In this document: piece by piece, positions 46,367-53,839 of the stretch
Layout of the letters: the number at the start of each line of letters is the position of its first letter
Numbering within the stretch: the first letter of the stretch is position 1
Assembly (NCBI GenBank): GCA_937961455.1
Contig: CALGNN010000085.1
Span: forward strand, 1-64,000
Direction of reading: 5' to 3'
Source: an uncultured Saprospiraceae bacterium
GTDB lineage: Bacteria; Bacteroidota; Bacteroidia; Chitinophagales; Saprospiraceae
Length of the DNA stretch: 64,000 nt
Notes under the pieces: model-generated
What the model saw: the letters and a program-made list of their open reading frames with translations, nothing else
Told to the model about the DNA's origin: nothing
Databases searched by the model: none
Position numbers and translations under genes: made by a program

Positions 46367-47367
46367 TAAGGTACAGCTACAGTGTTTAGAATTTGATCTA
46401 TGATATCTTCTTGACTGATATCCTCAGCCTCTGCTTCATAGGTGAGTCCTATTCTATGTCTCATGACATCTTTGCAAACATTCCTAACGTCATCAGGTAT
46501 TACATAACCTCTTCTTCTTAAAAACGCCAATGCCTTTGCAGCTGATGCTAAATAAATGCTGGTCCTGGGTGAGCCGCCATAGTTTAATAAATTATTCAAA
46601 TTGCTTAAGCCATACTCCTCAGGATTTCTTGTTGCAAAAACGATATCAAGGATGTATTGTTCTATCTTCTCATCCATATAAATCTTCTTTACAACCTCTC
46701 TCGCTTTCAAAATTTGAGCGGGTTTAACGACTGGATTCACTTTATTAGCAACGGTCCCATTGAGATTCCTTCTAACAATTTCTCTTTCCTCTTCTTTAGT
46801 TGGATAGCCAATCTTAACCTTTAGCATAAATCGATCTACTTGCGCTTCAGGTAAAGGATAAGTTCCTTCTTGTTCAATGGGATTTTGAGTAGCTAGTACC
46901 AAAAAGGGTTCTTCCAGTTTAAAACTTTCTTTTCCAATTGTCACTTGGCGTTCTTGCATCGCCTCCAAGAGCGCAGACTGAACTTTTGCAGGAGCACGAT
47001 TGATCTCATCCGCTAATACAAAGTTTGAAAAAACAGGGCCCTTTCTTACCGTAAACTCATTGGTGCCAGGATTATAAATCATCGTACCAATAATATCTGC
47101 AGGTAAAAGGTCAGGGGTAAATTGAATTCTATTGAATTGGGCATCAATGGCTGATGATAAAGTTTTTATAGCCAAAGTTTTTGCTAAGCCTGGTAAACCT
47201 TCTAACAAAACATGTCCTCTCGCGAGCAGACCTAAAAGCAATCTTTCGACCATGGTATCTTGTCCCACAATGATCTCTGAAGTTGCAGAACGGATCGTAT
47301 CTACAAATGCACTTTCTGCATAAATTTCTTCGTTTAAAGCTTGAATATCTGGTGCTTCGTTAATCAT
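46366..47367 (-). CDS. MoxR-family AAA+ ATPase
   Basis: A 333-residue AAA+ ATPase. Walker A is GLPGLAKT (57-64), Walker B VLADEINR (117-124), sensor 1 LATQNP (158-163), with PEAQVDRF for the arginine finger; the C-terminal lid has GGSPRTS, typical of MoxR. MoxR ATPases act as chaperone-like remodelers of VWA proteins, here BatA/BatB/DUF58. It is the first gene of the operon and is transcribed divergently from a secreted protein gene; 89 bp separate the starts. Confidence 0.95.
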   Translation of the reverse strand: MINEAPDIQALNEEIYAESAFVDTIRSATSEIIVGQDTMVERLLLGLLARGHVLLEGLPGLAKTLAIKTLSSAIDAQFNRIQFTPDLLPADIIGTMIYNPGTNEFTVRKGPVFSNFVLADEINRAPAKVQSALLEAMQERQVTIGKESFKLEEPFLVLATQNPIEQEGTYPLPEAQVDRFMLKVKIGYPTKEEEREIVRRNLNGTVANKVNPVVKPAQILKAREVVKKIYMDEKIEQYILDIVFATRNPEEYGLSNLNNLLNYGGSPRTSIYLASAAKALAFLRRRGYVIPDDVRNVCKDVMRHRIGLTYEAEAEDISQEDIIDQILNTVAVP

Positions 47368-47430
47368 ATTGTTTATCTAATTTTTTTAAGAACGCAAAAA
47401 TGTAAAAAATGGATTGTAATTGCAATCTAT

Positions 47431-47438
47431 TAACTTTG
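47431..47438 (+). promoter_or_regulatory. predicted -7 box for the secreted 217-residue protein
   Basis: TAACTTTG fits TAnnTTTG exactly, 18 bp before the ATG at 47457. The nearest TTG upstream is only 14 bp away, so the -33 element is uncertain. Confidence 0.35.
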
Positions 47439-47456
47439 TAATAACAAAATACCAAA

Positions 47457-48110
47457 ATGGGTTTAAGACATTTATTTACTTTGATATGTATCATGATGAT
47501 AGGACTTATTCAAGCACAGAATAAAACTGAGGCTTGTCATCATATATCCGAACTACAACAAGGTACCTTATTGATTCGTCTTGAGAGCAATCAAAAGAAA
47601 ATTTCAGCGATGGAAAACCTCATAGCTCAAGCAAAGGATAGTCCTTTGAAAGGAAAAACCCGAAAGGATTTAATAGCATTAAAAAACTTAACTGATGAGA
47701 ACAACCAACTTATGGTTGAAAAATTTACATCGGGATATACTTATTCAAGGATATTATTTATCTATGATTCTGACTATAAAGATCTCATTGAAGATAAAGA
47801 TCAAACAAAGTTTTTAAACGCCAACTTGGAATACATCACAGAAAGTTTTGATCCTGAACAAAGTTATTTAGCTAGAATAGGTACCACGGATGTCAATGGT
47901 GGTGGTGGTGTAAAATCGATAGTGATTGCTGATTTAAATGGCAATGATTTAATGAAGCCTTTCCCAAATACTTTGAAATATGAAGGAGGAATTTTTGAAG
48001 CACTTTTTTCTGGTGAATTGCAAGGTCTAAGAAGGGCGGAGCGTCTCTCTTCTAAACTTCAAAAAAAGTTTGTTAATCACGCTCAAAAATGCTTCGTGAA
48101 CGTCAATTAA
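47457..48110 (+). CDS. secreted protein of unknown function
   Basis: A 217-residue protein with signal peptide (1-21, ending IQAQ). The mature part is predicted helix (45-85) followed by mixed strands, with a GGGG run (150-153) and two Cys (about 27 and 213) that could form a disulfide. No family recognised. Divergent from the Bat operon; it might share regulation with moxR. Confidence 0.65.
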   Translation: MGLRHLFTLICIMMIGLIQAQNKTEACHHISELQQGTLLIRLESNQKKISAMENLIAQAKDSPLKGKTRKDLIALKNLTDENNQLMVEKFTSGYTYSRILFIYDSDYKDLIEDKDQTKFLNANLEYITESFDPEQSYLARIGTTDVNGGGGVKSIVIADLNGNDLMKPFPNTLKYEGGIFEALFSGELQGLRRAERLSSKLQKKFVNHAQKCFVNVN

Positions 48111-48146
48111 ACTATTGCGATAACACAAAGCTTATTTTTAAAATAC

Positions 48147-48467
48147 TTATTTAATAATTGGAACAATAGGAGTAGAGTCTAAAGCTACTTCAAAACCTGG
48201 AGCATTGGGTCTAGCAGGTCGGAAGGGTTTTCTAATGCTATCCTTCTTCAATTGTCCTGCACTTATCTTAAGTAAGGAATCCACTTTTACGATGGCTTCT
48301 TTGAGTGCTTTTTCTTTACACTCACGGATTTTTCTAGCTCTGAAGGCTTCTAGTTTTGCTTCGATTCCATCTAACACATCCTGATCTTTTTTCCAATCTA
48401 CAGTCTGTGCAGTACACAACATTAGCAAAAACCCAATGCCGATAATATGTATAAGACCTCGCTTCAT
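48147..48467 (-). CDS. small secreted protein downstream of lptB
   Basis: A 106-residue protein with a signal peptide (1-21) followed by a helical region (about 25-75, KLEAFRARKIRECKEKALKEAI) and a proline-rich tail (PFRPARPNAPGF). Not recognised. It starts 1 bp after the small lipoprotein gene, so it is the last member of the Ig-lipoprotein/lptB transcript. A periplasmic envelope role is inferred only from context. Confidence 0.6.
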   Translation of the reverse strand: MKRGLIHIIGIGFLLMLCTAQTVDWKKDQDVLDGIEAKLEAFRARKIRECKEKALKEAIVKVDSLLKISAGQLKKDSIRKPFRPARPNAPGFEVALDSTPIVPIIK

Positions 48468-48468
48468 A

Positions 48469-48717
48469 TTAATTCCTTAGCATTTTTTCAATTTCCTTTT
48501 TTCTTGCAGTAAGTATAGAATCAACTGCATCTTTAACATAGGCTTCTTGATTTAATTCGCAGAGCGAATCCATCTCAATACTAATGTCTTTAATAAGTCT
48601 AGTAGAAAAAGTGTCAATGTAGAGTTGCTTCTTTTTATCAAGGGTATAATCCTCTGTTTCACATTGAATGAAACTGAATACCAATAATATGAGTATGATG
48701 AAATTAAGTTGTTTCAT
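48469..48717 (-). CDS. small lipoprotein downstream of lptB
   Basis: An 82-residue lipoprotein: N-terminal helix and lipobox SFIQC, with the lipidated Cys at 19, then an acidic helical domain ending [10 protein letters not shown]. An ORF start ten codons upstream exists, but the ATG at 48717 gives the proper signal peptide. It overlaps lptB by 14 bp and precedes the 106-residue secreted protein. Not recognised; it and its neighbour share a helical, charged composition. Confidence 0.6.
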   Translation of the reverse strand: MKQLNFIILILLVFSFIQCETEDYTLDKKKQLYIDTFSTRLIKDISIEMDSLCELNQEAYVKDAVDSILTARKKEIEKMLRN

Positions 48718-49465
48718 CAATTGCGGGTTTCTTTTTTCGCAATTCAAAGTTTTGGCCTAAATATACTTTTCTTACCATCTCATCAGCAGCTAATTCTTCT
48801 GCCGTACCAGCTTTCAAAATACTTCCCTCAAACATCAAATATGCACGGTCAGTAATACTCAAAGTCTCTTGCACATTGTGGTCAGTTATAAGTATACCAA
48901 TATTTTTTTCCTTTAGTTTTGCTACAATAGATTGTATGTCTTCAACAGCGATTGGATCGATCCCTGCAAAAGGTTCATCTAGCAAAATGAAGTTTGGATT
49001 CGTAGCTAATGCACGAGCTATTTCAGTTCTTCTACGCTCACCTCCAGATAAGGAATCTCCCATATTATCGCGGACTTTCTCCAATCCAAATTCTTCAATG
49101 AGACTTTCCAATTTTTCCTTCTGCTCTTGTTTATTTAACGTAGTCATCTCCAATACAGCTTTCAAATTATCCTCAACACTTAGTTTTCTAAATACAGAGG
49201 GTTCTTGTGGGAGATATCCAATACCTTTTCTAGCACGCTTGTACATGGCCAAATGTGTGATCTCTTCATCATCTAAAAACACCTTACCATCTGAGGGTTT
49301 TATAAAACCGACCACCATATAAAATGTAGTGGTTTTGCCAGCTCCATTTGGTCCAAGCAAGCCAACGATTTCACCTTGATGTACATTGATGCTAATCTCA
49401 TTAACCACTTTTCTGCGGCCGTAAAATTTTACCAGCTTGTCCGATCTTAATAACCTTTTACTCAT
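48704..49465 (-). CDS. lptB: LptB, LPS export ABC transporter ATPase
   Basis: Cytoplasmic ATPase of the LptBFGC complex that pulls lipopolysaccharide from the inner membrane. The 253-residue protein has Walker A GPNGAGKT (38-45), Q-loop YLPQEPSVF, signature LSGGE (139-143), Walker B FILLDEP (159-165) and the switch His in [19 protein letters not shown] is typical of LptB rather than branched-chain amino-acid ATPases. The start overlaps the preceding lipoprotein gene by 8 bp. Confidence 0.93.
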   Translation of the reverse strand: MSKRLLRSDKLVKFYGRRKVVNEISINVHQGEIVGLLGPNGAGKTTTFYMVVGFIKPSDGKVFLDDEEITHLAMYKRARKGIGYLPQEPSVFRKLSVEDNLKAVLEMTTLNKQEQKEKLESLIEEFGLEKVRDNMGDSLSGGERRRTEIARALATNPNFILLDEPFAGIDPIAVEDIQSIVAKLKEKNIGILITDHNVQETLSITDRAYLMFEGSILKAGTAEELAADEMVRKVYLGQNFELRKKKPAIDETT

Positions 49466-51053
49466 TCCAAATAACCGTAAGTTCTTTTTCCCAATTCGCT
49501 CTCAAGTCTTCAATTTTAAATATTCTTTGCTTTTCAGCAGCTTGTTTTTTTAAATAATTGCCAGTAGTCCATCTTCCATCTAAATTGCGATCTTCAATTA
49601 CTCTCAAGACATATTTTTCAGGTGCAATATTGTAATAACTCAAGCTACCCAGTTTTTTATTTTTAATTATATCAGTTGATAGTATTTTTTGACCCTTTTC
49701 CAATTGTACTAAATATTGCACATCAGCGTCTAATCGACTGGCATTAATATGTAAGGTAGAAAATTCATTGGAGCTTCCAACAGGGAAAGTGACTTTCAGC
49801 GTATCAGATTGATTATGATAGTCAGAAGATAATGCACCTGGTAAGAAGTGGAGTTTGTATCTGATGGCTTCTTTCCAAGGAGATTTTATGTAAATCAATC
49901 TATCATTAATGGTATCTCTGATAATCTCAAAATCTGTAGTCCCTGCAGTATCGATTAATTCAATAAGTGCTTCGTTTATATTTTTAATTGGATAATTAAA
50001 TCCCAGTTTTAGGTTTTTTGAAGGGGTATGTTTAATGAAATTCGAAACTTCAACTTCAGTGATTTCGAAATTACCTACTTTGGCAGATCTAGGTTTGGAA
50101 ATACTGATCGTATCTCGATAATTTTCTTCATGTGATAAAATGATCTCTTGAATGCTATCTGTTGATGGGCTCAACCAAATCATTAAAGAATCATCCTTAG
50201 CTTCTACATAATCTATTTGGGCATTAGAGTTGACAAGAATGTCTGGTGCTGATTGATTATATTTTATTGATAAATAATTTGGACTCCAATAATTATAATC
50301 CATGTATTGTAAATCCATTTCATTCTGAAAGACTTTCAACGAAAGTCCTTTTATGGATTCTACCAAATTAATACTTGTATCAGAAAAGCCAATCTTTTCC
50401 TCTTGAAGATCAAATTTGTAATTAAAGTTGGCATCTTTTAAGGCTACTATTTTGAATTCATCTTCCCGCACATTGCTGATGGTGAAAAACCCTTTCTCAC
50501 CTGTTTTCGCAAAATAGAATGGGTTTTCTTTATAAACGATTGAATCTTCAAATACATCATACAACATTACAGTCACACCTTCTGCTGGTTCGAGACTTAC
50601 TGCATCGATTACCTTTCCACTGATCTGAAGAGAGTCAATAATATCTCCAGTGCTAAATACAAACTTATAATTCTCAAGACTGTTGCCTTCTGTAATGTCT
50701 TCTATAGCAGAACCAAAATTAATGGTGTAGGTAGTGTTCTCTCTGAATACTTCATCCGGATCAAAAGCAATGATCACATCTTTCCCTTTTAATTCAACAT
50801 CTGTTTTGTACGTTAAAGGAGGGGAGAAAACAATTTGATTTTGTTGATCCTTAAGCCTGATCCATTCATTAAATCGCAAAATGATCACCTTTTTATCAAA
50901 TTGAGTTTGAAAATTTTCAGTACTCGCAAGGCTATCAATTTGAGGAGGCTCCGTATCCTTGTCTCCTCCGACAGGGCTTACAATGTTGGCACAAGCCGAT
51001 AATAAAAACAACAGTACAAGCCAGCAGCTGATAAGATTATATTCATTCTTCAC
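49458..51053 (-). CDS. Ig-like domain lipoprotein
   Basis: A 531-residue lipoprotein: lipobox LLSAC with Cys21, followed by [11 protein letters not shown] and an Ig-like domain of the bacterial SbsA type (about 40-135, [20 protein letters not shown] and NTTYTINFG). A carboxypeptidase-regulatory-like segment follows (about 143-220, [23 protein letters not shown]), then further beta domains. This layout is common in Bacteroidota next to lptB. It is probably an outer-membrane lipoprotein; linkage to LPS transport is suggested only by the operon. Confidence 0.78.
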   Translation of the reverse strand: MKNEYNLISCWLVLLFLLSACANIVSPVGGDKDTEPPQIDSLASTENFQTQFDKKVIILRFNEWIRLKDQQNQIVFSPPLTYKTDVELKGKDVIIAFDPDEVFRENTTYTINFGSAIEDITEGNSLENYKFVFSTGDIIDSLQISGKVIDAVSLEPAEGVTVMLYDVFEDSIVYKENPFYFAKTGEKGFFTISNVREDEFKIVALKDANFNYKFDLQEEKIGFSDTSINLVESIKGLSLKVFQNEMDLQYMDYNYWSPNYLSIKYNQSAPDILVNSNAQIDYVEAKDDSLMIWLSPSTDSIQEIILSHEENYRDTISISKPRSAKVGNFEITEVEVSNFIKHTPSKNLKLGFNYPIKNINEALIELIDTAGTTDFEIIRDTINDRLIYIKSPWKEAIRYKLHFLPGALSSDYHNQSDTLKVTFPVGSSNEFSTLHINASRLDADVQYLVQLEKGQKILSTDIIKNKKLGSLSYYNIAPEKYVLRVIEDRNLDGRWTTGNYLKKQAAEKQRIFKIEDLRANWEKELTVIWNE

Positions 51054-51106
51054 TATGGTAAAATTACAAATCTTGTTTATAACGTTGATTTTTAATTAAA
51101 GTGCAC

Positions 51107-52018
51107 TTAGACAGCCTTTTTATTTCGAGGATGGAAGCTCATCAAGGTTTCTCTTAAATAACTGCTATCTAAATGTGTATATATTTCGGTTGTTAAAATA
51201 GATTCGTGTCCTAGCATATCTTGAACGGCTCTTAAATTAGCGCCGCCTTCAACTAAATGTGTGGCGAAGGAATGTCTGAAGCTGTGAGGGCTTATGGATT
51301 TCGTAATGTCATTTTTAGCACACAAATCTTTAATGATGTAAAATATCATTACCCTAGTTAGTTTTGCTCCTCTTCTGTTTAAGAAGACAAAATCTTCATT
51401 TCCCTTTTTAATATTTAAGCTAGATCTATAATTTTCACAGTAGTATTTAATTTGCTTCAGTGCATCAGTACCAATAGGAACTAAACGTTCTTTGTTGTTT
51501 TTACCAATTATTCGAATATACTCCTCTTCCCAATAGATACCAGATAAGGTGAGATGGCAAAGCTCACTAACCCTCAATCCACAAGCGTATAGCGTTTCGA
51601 TAATAGCCTTATTTCTGTGCCCAAGTGGCTCACTAAGATCAATAGAGGAAAGGATTTGTTGAATTTCTTGATAAGATAAAACTTCAGGAATTTTCCTCGC
51701 CAGCTTTGGACCTTCAATAAGTTCTGAAGGGTCTTTTTCTATAATGTCTTCAATCAAAAGGTACTTAAAGAATCCACGAATTCCTGAAAGTATTCTTGCA
51801 TGGGTACTAGCCCCAATGCCCAACTGGTGCAAGTATTTTACAAATTTTACCAGGTCATCGAATTCTAATTGGTTTGGTAGTTTATCGGCAAGATACAATT
51901 GGGTAAATTCATAGAGTTTCAATACATCATTTTTATAGGCTAAAATTGAATGTTTTGAAAGACCTCTTTCCAATTGCAAATATTGTTCAAATCCTAGAAA
52001 ACTACTTTTCCAATCCAT
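51107..52018 (-). CDS. xerD: tyrosine recombinase XerD
   Basis: Site-specific recombinase that resolves chromosome dimers at dif together with XerC, at the divisome. The 303-residue protein has an N-terminal SAM-like domain (about 3-90) and the catalytic domain with R149 (ACGLRVSEL), a Lys in the GKNNKER loop, H245 and R248 (HSFRHSFATH), H271 (LGHESI) and nucleophile Y280 (IYTHLD). Full set of catalytic residues; length matches XerC/D. XerD preferred over XerC by overall similarity only. No phage or integron context, so it is the housekeeping enzyme. Confidence 0.9.
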   Translation of the reverse strand: MDWKSSFLGFEQYLQLERGLSKHSILAYKNDVLKLYEFTQLYLADKLPNQLEFDDLVKFVKYLHQLGIGASTHARILSGIRGFFKYLLIEDIIEKDPSELIEGPKLARKIPEVLSYQEIQQILSSIDLSEPLGHRNKAIIETLYACGLRVSELCHLTLSGIYWEEEYIRIIGKNNKERLVPIGTDALKQIKYYCENYRSSLNIKKGNEDFVFLNRRGAKLTRVMIFYIIKDLCAKNDITKSISPHSFRHSFATHLVEGGANLRAVQDMLGHESILTTEIYTHLDSSYLRETLMSFHPRNKKAV

Positions 52019-52179
52019 TTTAAATTAAATAATTCATTAATGTTTAAGTAATTGATTTTATGCTATTTATATAGCAAAAAGAACGCCAATTAATATATAG
52101 ATAACATAGGTAATATTAATCTAACCGTCAATTAATCTTTTAGTAATTATTCATTAACTAACAGGAAATGTCAATGGCC

Positions 52180-52187
52180 TAAATTTG
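52180..52187 (+). promoter_or_regulatory. predicted -7 box for the T9SS beta-helix protein
   Basis: TAAATTTG fits TAnnTTTG exactly, 22 bp before the ATG at 52210; no clean -33 TTG. An upstream TTG-start reading from 52195 would begin just 7 bp after this box and is rejected. Confidence 0.4.
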
Positions 52188-52209
52188 CAGTGAATTGAAA
52201 AAGAATAAA

Positions 52210-53763
52210 ATGATAAAACTTTACACATCCTTAATACTACTATTTTTTAGCCTTTCACTCAGTGCTCAAGTACTTGTACAAGATGCAAATTTAGAGGGAG
52301 GCATAGATTATGTTTGGACCGCAGATACAGAATATCTTATCGATGGATATGTTTATCTTGAATCAGGTGCAACTTTAACTATTGAACCAGGAACCGTAAT
52401 CAAAGGAAAGGCTATCCCATCAAATCCAAATGAAGCTTCTACTTTAATCATTACTAAAGGAGCTAAAATCATAGCCGAAGGAACCGCAAACAATCCTATC
52501 ATATTTACAGGAGAATTAGATGATCTGACTACTACGACAGAATTAACAGCTGCTGATAATCAGACTTGGGGTGGTTTAATCATATTGGGAAATTCCATTG
52601 TAGGAGAAGATGGTGGAGAAGATGTGATTGAAGGAATTCCTTCAGATGAAGAAAGAATCAAATATGGTGGAAATGATCCTGCAGATGACTCAGGAGTTTT
52701 AAAATATGTATCCATCAGACACGGAGGAGCAGTGCTAGGAGCAGATAATGAGATTAACGGATTGACATTAGGAGGTGTAGGTAATGGAACAACCATAGAT
52801 TATATAGAAGTATTTGCCAATAAAGATGATGGAATCGAATTCTTTGGAGGGACTGTAAACGTAACACATGCAGTTGTTGCATTTTGTGGAGATGACTCTT
52901 ATGATTTTGATGAAAGTTATAATGGATTTGTTCAATACGCTTTATCCTTACAAGGAGAAGCATCAGGACAAGGAGATAATGCCATTGAATATGATGGAAC
53001 AGAGGAAGCTGATGGTGATCCAAATGAATCAGGAAGAATTTACAACGGAACATTTATTGGAGCAGGACCTAATTCAGAAAATCCAAAATCAAATGGATTT
53101 ATCTTAAAGAAAGCAGGAAATGCACAAGTATGGAATTCGATCTTTGTGGACCAGAAAAATTACGTTTACGATTTTTTCGATGCTTCTGAGCCAGCTATCG
53201 CAACTAACATAGTATATAATAACACAGGCGATATATTAATCGGAACGCAACCGACAACGTATTCTATTGAAAATGTCGATCCACAAATTTCAATTTCTAG
53301 ATTTCCTGACAACAAATTAAATCCTGTGCCTAGTTCAGGTTCACCTGCTTTGTCTGGTGCATCTGCTGCATCTGAAGCTGGTGTAGATGTGACTACTTAC
53401 ATCGGGGCATTTGAAAATGACAATTGGGCCAAAGGCTGGACGGCCTTAGATGAGTATGGATACTTTGTGGCTGAAACATCAGTGTCAGATATTCAAGATG
53501 ATGTATTGGCTTCAGCACAATTATTCCCAAATCCAGTACAGGATCAAATTAGTTTACAATTTGAACTTGAAAGCGCTGTCAAATTGACATTTAGCGTGTA
53601 TGATATTACAGGGAGAAAAATTCAACAAAGCCTTACAAACGAAAACTTCACAGAAGGAAAACATAATATACAATTAGATGCTTCAATGCTTTCACAAGGT
53701 AGTTACATCCTATTGATGGAATCACCTAAAGGCCTTGTTGCAACAAATAGATTTATCAAATAA
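52210..53763 (+). CDS. secreted right-handed beta-helix-like protein with T9SS type A sorting domain
   Basis: A 517-residue secreted protein: signal peptide (1-19, LSLSAQ), then a stretch of Gly/Asp-rich strands (about 30-410), with GATLTIEPGTVIKG and TIDYIEVFANKDDGIEFFGG, like parallel beta-helix surface proteins, and a C-terminal type A sorting domain (about 440-517, LFPNPVQDQISLQF to NRFIK). It is the first gene before a TonB-dependent receptor, separated from it by a strong terminator. In many Bacteroidota this protein type and a TonB receptor are neighbours; function, possibly a surface ligand-binder for the receptor, is inference. Confidence 0.8.
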   Translation: MIKLYTSLILLFFSLSLSAQVLVQDANLEGGIDYVWTADTEYLIDGYVYLESGATLTIEPGTVIKGKAIPSNPNEASTLIITKGAKIIAEGTANNPIIFTGELDDLTTTTELTAADNQTWGGLIILGNSIVGEDGGEDVIEGIPSDEERIKYGGNDPADDSGVLKYVSIRHGGAVLGADNEINGLTLGGVGNGTTIDYIEVFANKDDGIEFFGGTVNVTHAVVAFCGDDSYDFDESYNGFVQYALSLQGEASGQGDNAIEYDGTEEADGDPNESGRIYNGTFIGAGPNSENPKSNGFILKKAGNAQVWNSIFVDQKNYVYDFFDASEPAIATNIVYNNTGDILIGTQPTTYSIENVDPQISISRFPDNKLNPVPSSGSPALSGASAASEAGVDVTTYIGAFENDNWAKGWTALDEYGYFVAETSVSDIQDDVLASAQLFPNPVQDQISLQFELESAVKLTFSVYDITGRKIQQSLTNENFTEGKHNIQLDASMLSQGSYILLMESPKGLVATNRFIK

Positions 53764-53772
53764 TACCTATTC

Positions 53773-53816
53773 GATTTGAGTAGAAGGTTCGCAAGCTTCT
53801 ACTCAAATCTTTTTTT
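53773..53816 (+). terminator. strong terminator between beta-helix gene and TonB receptor gene
   Basis: Fourteen-base perfect arms GATTTGAGTAGAAG and CTTCTACTCAAATC (53773-53786, 53796-53809) with a 9-base loop are followed by seven T. It lies 10 bp after the stop of the first gene and 24 bp before the next ATG, so the receptor is transcribed by read-through or from a promoter inside the intergenic space. Confidence 0.9.
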
Positions 53817-53839
53817 AATTAAAACGCAAGCACATTAAA

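Noticed and set aside
51107-52018. Tyrosine recombinase as a mobile-element integrase
   Set aside because: Length, motifs and the absence of att sites, cargo or phage genes fit housekeeping XerD.
52754-53107. Minus- and plus-strand ORFs with His/Leu-rich or Met/Gln-rich sequence inside the beta-helix gene
   Set aside because: Shadows of the T9SS protein; composition is not protein-like.
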